A stretch of 64,000 nucleotides of DNA from Labia minor (lineage: Eukaryota; Arthropoda; Insecta; Dermaptera; Spongiphoridae). The position numbers and the translations under genes are program-made. Location of the stretch: contig OY720344.1 in assembly GCA_963082975.1 (NCBI GenBank), positions 92,448,538 through 92,512,537 of the forward strand, read 5' to 3'. Each line of letters begins with the position of its first letter. Position 1 is the first letter of the stretch. This document shows, piece after piece, positions 45,255 through 57,755 of this stretch. The notes beneath the pieces were generated by a model, which ran no database searches, was not told the origin of the DNA, and was given only the letters and a program-made list of their open reading frames with translations.

Positions 45255-46165
45255 CTGGAGTGTCTCCAATCGACTATCTCGCAATTTGAATTGGATTAAA
45301 TAACATAATATATTATATTTAAATTAAACTTAATTAATTATAAATTATAAATTAAAGTTAATAAATAATATTTATTAAAACAGCGCATGTTTGGGTCTTT
45401 GTTGATGGTACCAGATCACGTGTTGGCGAGTGATTTGCAGTGTTAAAAAATTTATTCTGGTACTTTCAGCGATTCAATCAAGCTGAAATTCTATATATAG
45501 CAGTTTTATAAAATTTCTAATCATGTGAAAAACTATCAAACATACATCTTTATTTTTACGGTCACTTTAGAGCAGAGGTTCTTAAACTCTGGTCCGCGGA
45601 CCCCTGGGGGTCCGCAAAGCTGAATTTTCTTTCTTCAATATTATAATTTCTGATAAAATGTGTTCTACAATACGCAAAAAAATCGTTATTCACCAATCAC
45701 TGTTAGAAATATTCATCATCCTTGTTCTTATGAGATCGTAAGCCAGAAATTAATTAATAAAATGACGTAAAGTACCTAAAGTTGGGATGGGGTCCGTCAA
45801 AAAAATTTTTTTCAAGTGGGGGTTCGCGGAGTACATAAGTTTAAGAACCTCTGCTTTAGAGGAAAAAAAATGAAAACATTGTAGGTAATGATCCCCTTCC
45901 GAATGAGCTACATTTCTCAAAAGTTGATAAAAAAACTACGAATTTTGAATAATGCGCGTGTACCAAATTTCATTATTCTAGCTCTAACCGTTTTTGCGTA
46001 ATCTTGTCTACATACATTAACACACACACACATATATACACACACAGACATTTTTCTCAACCTTAGTGAAAATGATTCAGGAACCTTCAAAACGTATAAA
46101 AACGTCAAAATCTCGACATCGAAAATTTTCGTGATCTCAATAATATCTCTGGCGAGATAGTAAAA
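45255..46165 (-). mobile_element. HINE-like element, family A copy 6, split by a hAT
   Basis: 5' end at 46,165 (TTTTTACTATCTCGCCAGAG), 3' hairpin at 45,255 (one change, GATTGGAGACACTCCAG). CA microsatellite at about 46,020-46,048. The element is interrupted by the 281-bp hAT at 45,573; without it and its duplication the length fits the other copies. Confidence 0.88.
45573..45853 (+). mobile_element. hAT MITE with perfect 8-bp duplication
   Basis: CAGAGGTTCTTAAACT / AAGTTTAAGAACCTCTG ends. CTTTAGAG is present on both sides (45,565-45,572 and 45,854-45,861). It is an internally deleted, oppositely oriented relative of 42,478-42,942, lacking about 185 bp of the interior. Younger than the family A copy it splits. 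Confidence 0.92.
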
Positions 46166-46699
46166 AGTATAAACTGTTACTATATATTTTCCTACTATTG
46201 CTACTATTTTACTATTGAATTGCTTTAAGAATAGTTTAAAGTGATGAAATGCCAAATCAATTTGTGTCATTCTCAAATACAAGGTAAACAATCCATTTTT
46301 TAATTTATTTAAGAATGATAAATATTTATTTATTTATTTATTTTTTGAAAATGTAGTATTGAAGAATAGGGGGAATGTCATTTTCATATGCGTTTGACAG
46401 AATAACATTAAATAAAAAAAAATATTTAATTCTGTTTATATTTATATAAAATAATTTTTCTATCTAAATAAATAAATTTATTTTTATTTTAAATCTATTG
46501 AAGATAAGAATAAAAAAATAAACAAGAAAATCAAATAAACATTCGATAACAAAATATAAGAGTTGCCAATTGTAATTCAAATATATAAGTTTTAATAATA
46601 TCTGAGGTTTTAAAATTTTATTTCAATGAAATAAAATGGAATTTTATTTATTTATTTCATTTTAATTTACTTCTTTATCTAGAATTTTGTTTGTTATAT
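46166..46699. other. AT-rich non-coding DNA
   Basis: No feature recognised. Confidence 0.6.
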
Positions 46700-46897
46700 A
46701 TATACATATATCGGAGTCCTTAGAGCCTCTAAGATCAAAATTGGAAAACTATTTAAAATAAAAAGTAGAGCCTCCGATAATCAAAATCAAGATCACGCTT
46801 TAGAGGACCTGTTCTACTGATTATACGACACCTTTATCTCGCAACTGACTTGATAGCCACTGGCCTTTTGTAGAATGTACAAAAGTAAGAGGTTTTT
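46700..46897 (+). mobile_element. SINE-like, family D copy 2 (5' truncated)
   Basis: Shares 'aaaataaaaagtagagcctc', 'gcaactgacttgatagcc', 'gaatgtacaaaagtaagagg' and a poly-T end with 51,260-51,425. The tRNA-like head is missing. Confidence 0.55.
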
Positions 46898-47280
46898 TTT
46901 ACATATTGGTGCATATATATTACATATAATATCTTGCTATGATCATTTTAATTTATAAATTATAACAGATCTGCTCACAAAATTGAATTCAAAAACTATA
47001 AAGAAATAATTAAATAATTAATTCGTGCAAGCGAATTGGAAATATATATGTATCTTCTCTTAAATGTGTGAATATCGCATGTAGTTCACTTAATGTCCCT
47101 TTTACTATCAATAACAGTAGCATTATTTTGTTAAAACTAAATAATATATATATATATATAATTATAAGCCTTTTTTAAAAATTCGATTTCGATGATTTAT
47201 CCAGGAAATTGAAACGGGATTTCCGTATTTATACGGCCCCTGTATTCAAATGCAGGTAGTTAGTGAGTGAGACTATTTAA
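46898..47280. other. AT-rich non-coding DNA
   Basis: No feature recognised; AT microsatellite at about 47,142-47,160. Confidence 0.5.
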
Positions 47281-47606
47281 ACGCCCCTGCGATTGGTTGT
47301 GTATTTAAAAGAAACGACAGGCGTTTAAAAATGCAGATAATTGCATCGGACGGTGGGGGCTGCCAGGTGCCCTGGCACGTGCCGCTTGCAGGTGACTTTG
47401 CTGGGGACCGTCAGGTGCCAGGTGCCATGGTCAGGTGCCGCTTGTCCCAAGAATCTCCCTGGGCTTCATTCATCGCCACTTGCCATTTAACTAGGGTCTC
47501 ACATATGTTCAGGAAGTCCATCAGTATCGATCCCATCGTTGAGATAGCATCGTCTGTCTGTCTTATCTATCGTCAATTGACCACATTATACTTCTATTCA
47601 AGGTAA
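47281..47606 (+). promoter_or_regulatory. Promoter-like block with E-box cluster and open frame
   Basis: An inverted CCAAT box (GATTGG, 47,291) and a TATA-like TATTTAAAAG (47,302) precede an ATG at 47,331. Five CAGGTG sites (47,364; 47,389; 47,412; 47,419; 47,432) and one CACGTG (47,376) fall within 74 bp, the densest motif cluster in the window. CAGGTG is the Snail/ZEB and E-protein site. The 91-codon frame from 47,331 (MQIIASDGGGCQVPWHVPLA) ends at a donor-like TTCAAG|GTAATC. Its repeated QVP/RCR residues are caused by the E-boxes, so coding is uncertain. Confidence 0.4.
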
Positions 47607-48920
47607 TCTGTCACAGCTACTACTAACATTGGATGATGATCTCTTTTACTACATCTTATTTTATTTATAAAAAATAAAGCAATTCGAAATTCATAAGATA
47701 AAAAACTTAAAATTTGTAGATTTGTATTTACTTTGATTCCAATCATTTATTTAAATTATTTTATTTGTACTTTACAATTTATATAATTTGTTTGTTTTTT
47801 TTTTTGCTTTGAAATAATATAATATATAATATATTTTATAATAATAATAATTTGGAAAATTTCGCACTACTTTTGATCTTCTAAAACTATATTCAGATAT
47901 TTTAAAAATATTTCACTTTCATCTATCAGTTTCATAACTTGATCAAAACATTTCAATCATCAAGCACACTAAAGAGACCAAAATTTTTAACTATCTTTGA
48001 ATTTTACTTAAATTGAGAACAAATCAACTTTCTTTAAATTTCAATGTATACAACAAAGTAGTATTTATAAAGGTAAAATGTAATAAAAATAGAATTTACA
48101 AATATTTATAAAATTAATCTAAAAAATTGAAAATTTTATAATCGATATGTTTTTTTTTAATTTAATAAAGTTTTAAGATCCCAGTTTTTTAAAATTGTGT
48201 TGCTCCTGACAAGGAAAATATTTCAAATATGTATGCCTGACAGCCAGTTTCTCATTAATATAAATTTATAAATTTATATAAATATAATAATTAAATTTAA
48301 ACATTATTTGATCTTTAATAAAATTTTCATTATATTTTTCTTAATTTAAGCTAAATTTAAATTTTAATTGAAACAAGAAAATAATAAATATTTCTCTTCC
48401 ATAGATATATAATTTAATATTAAATTTATCATAACATAAAATAATATTAATTATTTTAAACTAAAATTATTTAGAGTAGCTATATTTTGAGAAATAAATT
48501 ATTTCATCTAGTATCACAGAATAATTTGTTTTCTAATTAAAAATTTAAAAAAAAAAATTCGACAAAAACCTTAACGAAAAAATTAGTTTTATAATTATTA
48601 TAATAAAAACATATCTATGTTTAACTATAATTTTAAAATTACAAAACCTTTTAATAACCGGTTCATGTTTATACATAAAAATATTGTTATATTATCGGAA
48701 GTTATTTGGTATTATCATTGCTGAAGGCGAAATAGATACGTAAATATATATTGTTATTTTATTATTTTTTTTTTCTTTCCACTTATCTCCACATAATTAA
48801 ATAATTGAATTCTTTAAATGATCTTAAATTATTTATATTTTCAAATATATATGATATCTTAAAAAAATATATATATAAAATTCAACGATAAATAAAATGA
48901 AGTATTAGAATGGACCTTAT
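47607..48920. other. AT-rich non-coding DNA
   Basis: Nothing recognised. Confidence 0.6.
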
Positions 48921-49460
48921 TCTATTAGATAGTATTGCGATCCCAAAAATTTTCGATGTCGAGATTTTGATGTTTTTATACGTTTTGAAGGTTCCTTGAC
49001 AAGATTACGCAAAAACGGTTTGAGCTAGAATAATGAAATTTGGTATACGGGCATTATTCAAAATTCGTAGTTTTCTATCAACTTTTGAGAAATGTAGCTC
49101 ATTCAGAAGAGGGTCATTACCTACTACGTTTTGATTTTTTTCCTCTAAAGTGACCGTAAAAATAAAGATATATGTTTGATAATTTTTCACATAATTAAAA
49201 ATTGTATAAAACTTCTATATATAGAATTTCAGCTTGATTGAATCGCTGAAAGTACCAGAATTAATTTTTTAACACTGCAAATCACGCGCCAACGCGTGAC
49301 CTGGTGCCATCAAAAAAGACCCAAACATGCGCTGTTTTAATAAATATTATTTATTCATTTTAATTTATAATTTATAATTAATTAAATTTAATATAAATAT
49401 AATATATTATATCATTTAATCCAATTCAAATTATGAGATATTCGAGTGGAGATACTCCAG
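48921..49460 (+). mobile_element. HINE-like element, family A copy 7
   Basis: The 5' end is damaged (ttctattagatagtattgcg) and the TG microsatellite is deleted. Keeps ACGGTTTGAGCTAGAATAAT and the 3' hairpin GAGTGGAGATACTCCAG with one change. Confidence 0.82.
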
Positions 49461-50118
49461 CTTATTTTTTAAAAGGTTGACCATATTTAATTTTTTATTT
49501 AATTTCACAATTCAATTTGATTAATTTTTGTTTATTTATTTGTTTCGTTTGGATTATATGATAGTTTTTTTTTTCATTTGAAATTAAAAAAAAAATATTT
49601 ATATGATTTTCATTAATTTTGGAAATGAATGAAATTCTTTTATTTCAACATACATTCATTTTTTGAGAATTATTTCATACTTTTGTGAATATAATAATAA
49701 AAAATAAATAAATAAATGCAATCTCAATGCCAAAAGTAAATAAATAGAATTGTTTTTTTTTACTTCGGTTTTATTTTATTAAATTATAATGAATAAAAAC
49801 CGCATTTGTCATTTGTCACATCCTTTATTTTAATATCAAGTATTTCTGTAATTGACATGCCAAGTTTTTTTCCCCCACCATTTATGAGAGAAATACAATT
49901 ATATATGTTTAAAGTTATTTTTTTCTTCCAATTTTATAATTTTAATAAATAAATAAATAAATATAAACCAATAGTAATATTAAGCGAAAAAAAATATTAT
50001 AATAAATACGTTATAATATTCAATAATTTAATTAAAAATAAAAATAAAAATAAAAAAAAAACAGAAATGATAGATAAACATCTGTGTTTGTAATAAATTG
50101 TAATTGTTTATATTTCAG
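49461..50118. other. AT-rich non-coding DNA
   Basis: No feature up to the splice-like site at 50,118. Confidence 0.6.
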
Positions 50119-50134
50119 ATGTCAAAGCCGAGAG
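50119..50134 (+). CDS. Candidate 16-nt microexon
   Basis: tttatatttcag|ATGTCAAAGCCGAGAG|gtaagc has both an extended acceptor and an extended donor consensus around 16 bases. The bases are GC-richer than the flanks. In the three phases they read xVKAER, CQSRE or MSKPR. Microexons of this size occur in nervous-system genes of animals. If real, the flanking AT-rich DNA is intron. Only transcripts could settle it. Confidence 0.3.
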
Positions 50135-50800
50135 GTAAGCAATTAATTTGAATGGAACACCAATTTTTTTTTTCAAATGTTTGATTTAATCATATGATAG
50201 AAATTTTGAATGATTATGACATTTCTTTGTTTGGACATATTTATAGATATGATTTTATTAAAAAAATGCAATTATAATTATAGAAAAATAAAAATAATAA
50301 TAATAATAATATAAATAGAATTGATATCAAATTATATTCATTATTCTTAATAAAAGAAAATTCATAAATACATGCATTGCATGTTTATAATGACTATTAA
50401 TTTTTTTTTATTTTATAATTACAAATGTAGAGTCAATATTAGAAAATAATTTAAAAAATAAATATAGAATAAAATTATTTATTTAACATTTATTAATTAT
50501 TAATATTTTATTTAAAATAATACTATTTTATGATAGGAAATAATTAATCAAAATAAATCATTAAATTAAATTTAGTGACCCTGGTGCGAAAAAAATTAAA
50601 AATATTTAAATTTCAAATTAAGTGAATTGAATTTTTTATAAGATTTAAAGTGATTGTGAATTTTCTTTCATATCCTGTAAATTAATAATGAATGATTTGT
50701 ATGTGGAATTTTAAGTAAATGAAATTATATTGTGTATTTGAATTTATTACCTCTGTATTGACCGTCAATCAGGTGATATTTGTATTCGAATGCCTTTGCA
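50135..50800. other. AT-rich non-coding DNA
   Basis: No feature recognised. Confidence 0.6.
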
Positions 50801-51010
50801 TCACGCAACAAACTCTTAATCATCATTCCAATCATCGGAGGGGGATGAACAGCACATTAGGCCACGTGTTAAAAAATGACCACCTCGCAAATAGAATTCC
50901 AAATGGGGACACAGATTGGTTCATTCCCCTAATTCTTCTCCAGGGCTTTTTTACATTTATTTCCATTTCATTTAAACAATCTACCCCCAAGAGATTCATT
51001 CGGTTGACAC
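50801..51010. other. GC-richer island
   Basis: Unique sequence with GCCACGTGTTAA (CACGTG at about 50,863) and TAATCATCATTCCAATCATC. The 104-codon plus frame covering it has no recognised product. Possible conserved non-coding element. Confidence 0.25.
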
Positions 51011-51132
51011 TCTCCTACCAGAAATTTATTTAATTAACAAATCAAAAATGTGCAAATTATTATTTATCATTTATAATACTAAATAAGTAACTAGTTCTTT
51101 TTAATACTTGATAATATATTATTTATTCATAA

Positions 51133-51425
51133 ATAAGTTTTTGGCCCCACACTGTCGGGGACCCAACACGCTTGTCTTTCAATCTCATGGTTCATGGTTC
51201 AAGGCCCAGAACTGGTAAGAGAATTTCTCTCGAGCTGGTGTCTGTAGGAACGAGGTCCACTCAGCTAAGATTATCAAAATTTGAAATAAAAAGTAGCGAC
51301 CGTCGATCAATAAAATCAAGATAAAAGATGAGAGGATCATATAATACCACTACTCTGCTTAGGCAGCAATCGACTTGATATACTTTGGCATAGGATGTAC
51401 AAAAGTCAGAGTTTTTTTTTTAAAT
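51133..51425 (+). mobile_element. tRNA-like SINE, family D copy 3 (fullest)
   Basis: Head with 'ggttcatggttcaaggccc' (B-box-like GGTTCAAGGCC), then 'ggtaagagaatttctctcga', body 'cgatcaataaaatcaagata', 'ataccactactctgcttagg', 'gcaatcgacttgatatactt', and 'gatgtacaaaagtcagag' before a T-run. Blocks align in order with copies at 1,765 (minus) and 46,700. The 3' T-run could be a pol III terminator or tail. No coding. Confidence 0.6.
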
Positions 51426-52241
51426 AAATACATATTTATATTTTAGAGAAGAATAAGAATGACTAATAAATATACCTTATTATTTTTCACCAATAATTTA
51501 TTGTCCTTTTTATTTTCTGAATTCATTAATCTTTAATTTATTGATATCTAAATATGTTTAACTATAACTTTTATTTAGACTTACAATTAGTTAAATTTAA
51601 TTTCTTTTATGGTTAGTTTTTCTATGCAACTTTGTTTTAGAGCAGAGTCTCTAAACTTTTTTTGTCCTGTAGACAGACCACTTGCCATGTAATTTTGTTT
51701 TTAGTTAAACTTAGTTAATATTACATTTTGGCAAATTCATCAATTTCAAATGTGTTTTTGATATCTTTAAAAATTATAAATTTTGAACTATGGTTAAGTA
51801 TAGTATGCACAAAAAATATAATTACAGTTTTATATATATAAATATATAATTTATATTGATTAATTTGATAGTAGATTATTCACAGCAGAAACAATCAAAT
51901 GAATTTTCATCTTGTTTAAATAATTTTAAATTTTCTTTAATTCAGTGTTATAGCTCATTATTATGAACACCTGGTTTTGATAATATTATGCATATGCCTT
52001 TTTAGCATTATGCCTTGTTATGATATTCAGGCATATACATATTTATTTATTTTTTATCGGTTTATGCCCTAAAAATCCTTCATTGTATCATTTCGAATAA
52101 ATATTAAGCTAATACATAATATAAAAATAAAAAAATATAATAAAATATTAGTATAAAAGAATAAATATATTAATAAAGACATAGATTTGTAATATATAAT
52201 TAACCAACCTGCTTATAAATGAGATCTATATTCATAGAATG
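51426..52241. other. AT-rich non-coding DNA
   Basis: No gene. 51,640-51,800 (agagcagagtctctaaactt, tagacagaccacttgcc) may be an old hAT end but is too decayed to call. Confidence 0.5.
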
Positions 52242-52253
52242 CCCCCCCCCCCC
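52242..52253 (+). repeat. Run of twelve C
   Basis: A 12-base C homopolymer, the only long G/C run in this AT-rich window. Confidence 0.9.
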
Positions 52254-52563
52254 TCTTTTATATCTCAAAATCCCTATTTTCATCGGCAAGGGTTCTTGCA
52301 GGTCTCATCGTTGACTCACCATTTTGGGTATCCATGGATTGGATTTTGTTTTTTCAATAAATTTTTTTTTAATTTATTTTTTGTTTAATTAAAATTATAA
52401 TGAAATTGTTTTTCTTTTTCATTGTATTATTTTAAGACCATACTCTAAATAAAATTAGTTAACTAAATATTATCTTTACTAAATTTTAAATTCACATAAT
52501 AAATTATTTTCAACTCAACTTTTTGAATAAAAAATAAAAAAAAACAATGATATAAAGCAAAAT

Positions 52564-52657
52564 AAAATAAATTGATATCATTATTTGAATTAAATCGTTA
52601 ATATTAATGAAAAATAAATTGATATCATTATTTGAATTAAATCGTTAATATTAATGA
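52564..52657 (+). repeat. Tandem duplication, 2 x ~47 bp
   Basis: Two practically identical units starting AAATAAATTGATATCATTAT lie head to tail. A recent local duplication. Confidence 0.9.
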
Positions 52658-52739
52658 AAAAAAAAACAGTGAAAATTGTTATTGCACCCTGGTCATTACA
52701 ATATATATTATTTTCACTGAGAGTTTCTTTCATTATTGA

Positions 52740-52990
52740 TAAAAACGTATTTGGGATGAAGTTGTCTCAAAGGGCTAGAGGAAGCGACAAAACCCTCATC
52801 ATTAGCGCCAATCACTGCCCCCCTCCCTCCTCAACCGCCCACCTCCACCCTTCCTTTAGGGCCCACATTGCCTCTTTAGCCCCGCACTATCTCTTCAGCA
52901 CAGTGAACAACTGTGGTAGTGGTAGTCCTGAGGGATGCCAAAGAGAAAACAGGGGGGCTCATCCCTTGTCAAAAGAGAATTCGCTTTAAA
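52740..52990 (+). other. GC-richer island, C-rich centre
   Basis: Contains tgcccccctccctcctc and cgcccacctccacccttcc, plus CATCATTAGCGCCAATCA. The plus frame is open from 52,654 to the TAA ending at 52,989 (111 codons), including KLSQRARGSDKTLIISANHC. No family recognised; the first third is AT-driven. Exon or regulatory element undecided. Confidence 0.28.
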
Positions 52991-53950
52991 GTCAATAATT
53001 TTTCAACGAGAAATTGCTCAAATGAAAATAAATAGAGGCCTCCCTTCCAAGATAAGCACAATTCACAAAATTAGTATTCCCTCGAGTTTCAATATATACA
53101 AATGTTTTCCTTTATTACTTCACGACTCTGTAGCGTATTAACACAAAATGATATATATATATACTAATATATATATTTTTTTAAATAAACTAAAATCATA
53201 CATTGGTGGTTTATTTGTGCATTTTGCTATTTATAAATATTAATGATATCAAAATCAAAATATTTTTATTCAAAATAGCCTATAATTTGATAGAATTATT
53301 ATTGATTTTAAATATTTTATTGGTAAAATGTTGTATTTTATTTCAGTGCTGATTTAGCATGACATAATTGAATAAATTTTGTTTTGATAATGAATGATAA
53401 TGACATATATATATATAAAAGAAGAAATAGAAATAAGATATATTTGAAATTTACGGCATATTGAAAGTAAATACGAATTTGTTTTTGTTTGATTAAAAAA
53501 AAATGAAGAGCATGATCAAGAAATTTAATTGAATCATTGCTTACAATAAATAATATAAAAATTAAAGTCAATTCCTACTTAAATCAACCAAGAAAAGTTT
53601 TATTTCAATAAATTTTAATTAAATAATTATTTTCTTTTCTATATATGGTGTTGAACTCTATTATTTTTACTATTTATTCTTTTCTTTTTCTCACTCAATT
53701 GCAGAAAATTCTTTATATAAATAATTTTCATTTATTTTTTGTTTCTAAACTCATATACTGTTAAATATCTTAAATAAAACTAAAATTAATCAATATTTGA
53801 ATAAAACTGTAATAACATCAACTGTGATCAAGTTTAATAAAATGTATTTGAACTTGAGTGGATAAATAAAAAAATATTTTATTAACGTTTGTGTGAAAAT
53901 TTGTACAAGATATATACTAAAATAAAGAGCAATAGTTGGAATTGAAAAAT
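52991..53950. other. AT-rich non-coding DNA
   Basis: No feature recognised. Confidence 0.6.
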
Positions 53951-54520
53951 CTGGAGTGTCTCCACTCGACAATCTCGCAAATTTGAATTGGATTAAATAA
54001 CATTTATTATATTTAAATTAAATTTAATTAAATAAATTATAAATTAAAATTAATAAATAATATTTATGTTATATTATGTTCAGTTTCGCACTTTGGCTAT
54101 GACACCACATCACGTGCTGGCGCGTGATTAGCAGTCAACGTGTTAAAAAATTTAAAAAATTAATTCCGGTACTTTCAGCGATTCAATCAAGCTGAAATTC
54201 TATATACGATTTTTAATCATGTGATAAAACTATCAAACATATGTCTTTATTTTTACGGTCAGTTTAGAGGGAAAAAAAATGAAAACCTGGTAGGTAATGG
54301 TCTTCTTCTGAATGAGCAACATTTCTCAAAAGTTGATAGTGAATTACGAATTTTGAATAATGCCCTTGTATTCATTTCATTATTCTAACTCAGACCGTTT
54401 TTGCGTAATCTTGTCAGACATTTTTCTCAACCTTATAGAAAATGACTCAAAACGTATAAAAACATCAAAAGCTCGACATCGAAAATTTTCGTAATTGGAA
54501 TACTGGCGAGATAGTAAAAA
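53951..54520 (-). mobile_element. HINE-like element, family A copy 8
   Basis: 3' hairpin GAGTGGAGACACTCCAG at 53,951; 5' end at 54,520 has lost 'atctct' of the terminal hairpin (actggcgagatagt). Microsatellite absent. GTGCTGGCGCGTGATT block intact. Confidence 0.85.
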
Positions 54521-55005
54521 GACAAAAATCATTGTGAATAAAAAAATTTATTATAAATTGTATTGATCTTATAGCCTGCCCATATCATCTACCTACTATA
54601 CTTAACATACTATTAAAAAAATAAATTTAAATGTTATTTTTCTAGCTGATTTAATTAGAACCATGTCATAATTCTTTTACCCTTTCCTAATTATTCATGT
54701 ATATTTTATTTATTTACTTTTATATTTCAATTAGAAAATTTAATCTATATTTTACACATTCCATATTGTAAATAATTATTATAATGAAGGGTATTAAGAT
54801 GATTTTCAAGTAGAATCGCTTAAAAAGCAATAAATCCAACTCAGAATTTAGATTTCATAAGGGACGGCTGAGCTCTACTTTAATCTGTGCTGTCTGGGTC
54901 TTTGCAACACACAACATCGTAAGCCAATGGAATACTAAAAAAAATTATGTATAATATGTATATATATATATATTATATATATATATGAAGCAAAATCAAA
55001 AGCAT
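54521..55005. other. AT-rich non-coding DNA
   Basis: No feature; AT microsatellite at about 54,956-54,986. Confidence 0.6.
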
Positions 55006-55285
55006 ATGGTTCCAGGCAGTGCTGCGGGTATGTGATAAGCCCCTGCACCGCCCCGACGCCCTCGCTTTTCTACCCATTTTCCAACCCCCGAACCAATAAG
55101 CGGGTCGTGTTTGTATTTCGGTCAGGCATCCTGCACACCCCTGGCCCAATGTCCAGCCCATGTCCCTTTCCTCCCTCGATTGGTCTCTGTCTTTATACTA
55201 CATTCGGTGTGTGTTTTGGAATCCTTCCACTGTGGTGATTTGTTGGGTGTATGGTGGTTGGCCGAAATTCGACCGCATTCAACAA
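55006..55285. promoter_or_regulatory. GC-rich promoter-like island
   Basis: Contains CCAAT boxes (AACCAATAAGC about 55,097; GCCCAATG about 55,145), an inverted one (GATTGGTC about 55,178), C-rich stretches and a TATA-like TTTATACTAC further on. A donor-like GCGG|GTATGT sits at 55,028. Frames on both strands are open without recognisable products. Confidence 0.3.
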
Positions 55286-55800
55286 TAAATAAAATCAAAC
55301 TCTTGATTGTTGTTTACATTCCTTTACGCTTTTTTATATATCTCAATAGTCATTCTCTTTATTTCTAATTTTATTAGAATATATATATATATATCTTTCA
55401 TTTCTTACCCAGAGTAGATTATTTAGGTTAATCATCCATTTACGGTTCTTAATTTTGTAATTTAATCACATCATAAACTGGTGTCTGAAATAGCATTACT
55501 TTCATTTCCAATACCTAATAATAAAAAAAATTATCAAAGACTTTAATTGTAATTCATTTAATATGTTAATTAAATAATTTTAATGATTACTATAATTTCA
55601 TTTGGGATCATCCTATAATTAGATAAAGAAAAAATAAAATATGTTAATAAATAAATGGTTTAATTTTATTAAAGTTAATTTTATATTGATCAATCAAAAT
55701 TTGATTTTTTTTTATTTCAAATTTTTTTATCATAAATTATTTTTTAAAACCAAAATTGAAAACAATTTGAATATTTCATTTCTGTTAATATAAGTGTATA
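55286..55800. other. AT-rich non-coding DNA
   Basis: No feature recognised. Confidence 0.6.
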
Positions 55801-56358
55801 TATAATAAGGCAATTTTAAGAAATTAGCATTTGTCTGGCCAAATAGCTTTAATTATTATTTCATTTCAATTTGACTAGGAAAATAGTATTTGCCTAGATA
55901 AAAGCCATTTGGCTAAATCTTTGTTGGGCAAATAGCTTTAAGCATAATAATTTCATCACACTTAACACTTTTTCTTTATTCAATAAGAATTTATTTTATT
56001 TAATAAATAAGTTAGAAATTGAGTGAAAATGAAAGATATTTAATTAATTAATAATGTAAACTATATTATCTGAGAGGATAGGCAAGGCAATTTTACCCAA
56101 AATGTTTTACAATATTTATAGATTTTATACAAAGTTATAAACTTAATTAATCAAAGGTTTTCATTATTAGAAATTTATCTAAAACTTGTTATTATCTAAG
56201 ACTTGCTGCCCAACAAAGATTTAGACAAATGAATTTTGTCTACAAATGCTATTTTCCTGGTCAAATTGAAATGAAATAAAGTTGAAGCTATTTGGCCAAG
56301 CAAATGACTTTTGCCTAGACAAATGCTATTTTCTTAAAATTATCATTTGTCTGCGATA
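55801..56358. mobile_element. Long-inverted-repeat MITE, family E copy 2
   Basis: Arms of roughly 90 bp (GGCAATTTTAAGAAATTAGC ... GCTATTTTCTTAAAATTATC) are inverted, with inner blocks around 'tttggccaaatagc' types. Central part as in 26,806-28,418, without the hAT. It provides the empty site for that hAT. No coding. Confidence 0.8.
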
Positions 56359-56519
56359 TGCTGAAGATATAATATTTATTAAATATCTAGACTATTTTAA
56401 AAAAGATCTAAACATCAGATAAGATGGAGTGATGATTGTTGTTAGTGGGGTGTGAAGAGATGCATTTCCTATTCATGAGAATGTCTTCTTGTAGGTTAGA
56501 TGAACATCTTAGGCACTTG

Positions 56520-56720
56520 TTAATTTTCGTAATGAATCAGTGAATGGAGCTGCTGGTCCCTTCAAGTCGTCTGCTATCTATTTAAGGCCATAAGGGTGCC
56601 CGGGGCCTCCGGGGGTAGTAATTACCCGCAGCACCCTCAGTATGGAAGGGTGAGGCCGCATGTTGTCGACACTAGCGCTATTTGATTGCTATGTCAAACG
56701 TGCCACCATACAAAATAAAA
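56520..56720 (+). other. GC-rich island with strong stem potential
   Basis: AGGGTGC (56,593-56,599) can pair with GCACCCT (56,631-56,637), enclosing GGGTAGTAATTACCC. The same GCACCCT could instead pair with AGGGTG at 56,647-56,652. The block is unique and not open in any frame beyond chance. It could be a structured RNA or a regulatory element. No known RNA family was recognised. Confidence 0.25.
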
Positions 56721-57755
56721 AAAAAAAATTAAAATAAAAACTGATAAAAAAATTCCTATTACTGTTTAAAGCTTATTCATGTTTTGAAACATTAAGAGAA
56801 TAAAGGTTACATATATGTATATATATTCTCATTTTATATTATATACATATTATACACGTAAATATTACAGCTCACATATCGAGTCGACATTTCAATGCAA
56901 ATTTAATAATTATTATTTTTTTTATATAATGAATATTTAAAATTACTGAAATATTAATAAATAATATTTAATTTAAAAAATTTAACTAACTGTAATTAAT
57001 TTATATTATTTTATTTGACAGATAAATTGATGTATATACTTTTTTTATCTATTTCACTGTATATTATTTGAGAATGCGTTAATGGATTTTTTTTTTAAAT
57101 ATCATATCCATCATTTGACAATTGATGGCTTTGATGATAAACATCATTAATATGATATTTTGATTAGAAATAGGAAGAAATTATATTTTATTTAAATATA
57201 TTTATTTTAAAATTAAATTAAAAAGTAAAAAAAAACAAAAACAAACAAATTATAGGAAAGTTTAACAAATACTCAATTAATTATATTTAATATACTTATA
57301 TAATTATAGCATATATGCGAACTTTTAAAATTAAATACTTATAAATAATTAGTATAAATCATTAATATAATTACTAATTAAATTATTCATTATAAAATAT
57401 AATATTTAAAAACAGGTTATGAATTTTTTCTCTCGCCAGGTATTCTAAAAATTTATACATCCTATATATATTTTTTTTACTATTCGTTTATTTGTAGAAC
57501 TTTTCTTGTCTACCCAAGAATATAGTAATATTATTATTTTATAAAAGTTAGGGACCCTGCCGATTTTATTATTAATATTCTCTATCCTCATATTTTCATG
57601 TTATATATTCCTAAATTTGCACATATACTATACCTGGGTTACAATCAACATATATATTTTTAAATTTTAATAATTGATTTTAAATTTTGAATATTTCTTT
57701 ATTTTATCTAAAAAAATTTTAAATCTAAACTTTAAGATATTTAGGATAAAAAAAT
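56721..57755. other. AT-rich non-coding DNA
   Basis: No feature recognised. Confidence 0.6.

Noticed and set aside
45917..46291. 124-codon minus frame
   Set aside because: Covers the 5' part of a family A element and flank; its frame is not conserved in the other copies.
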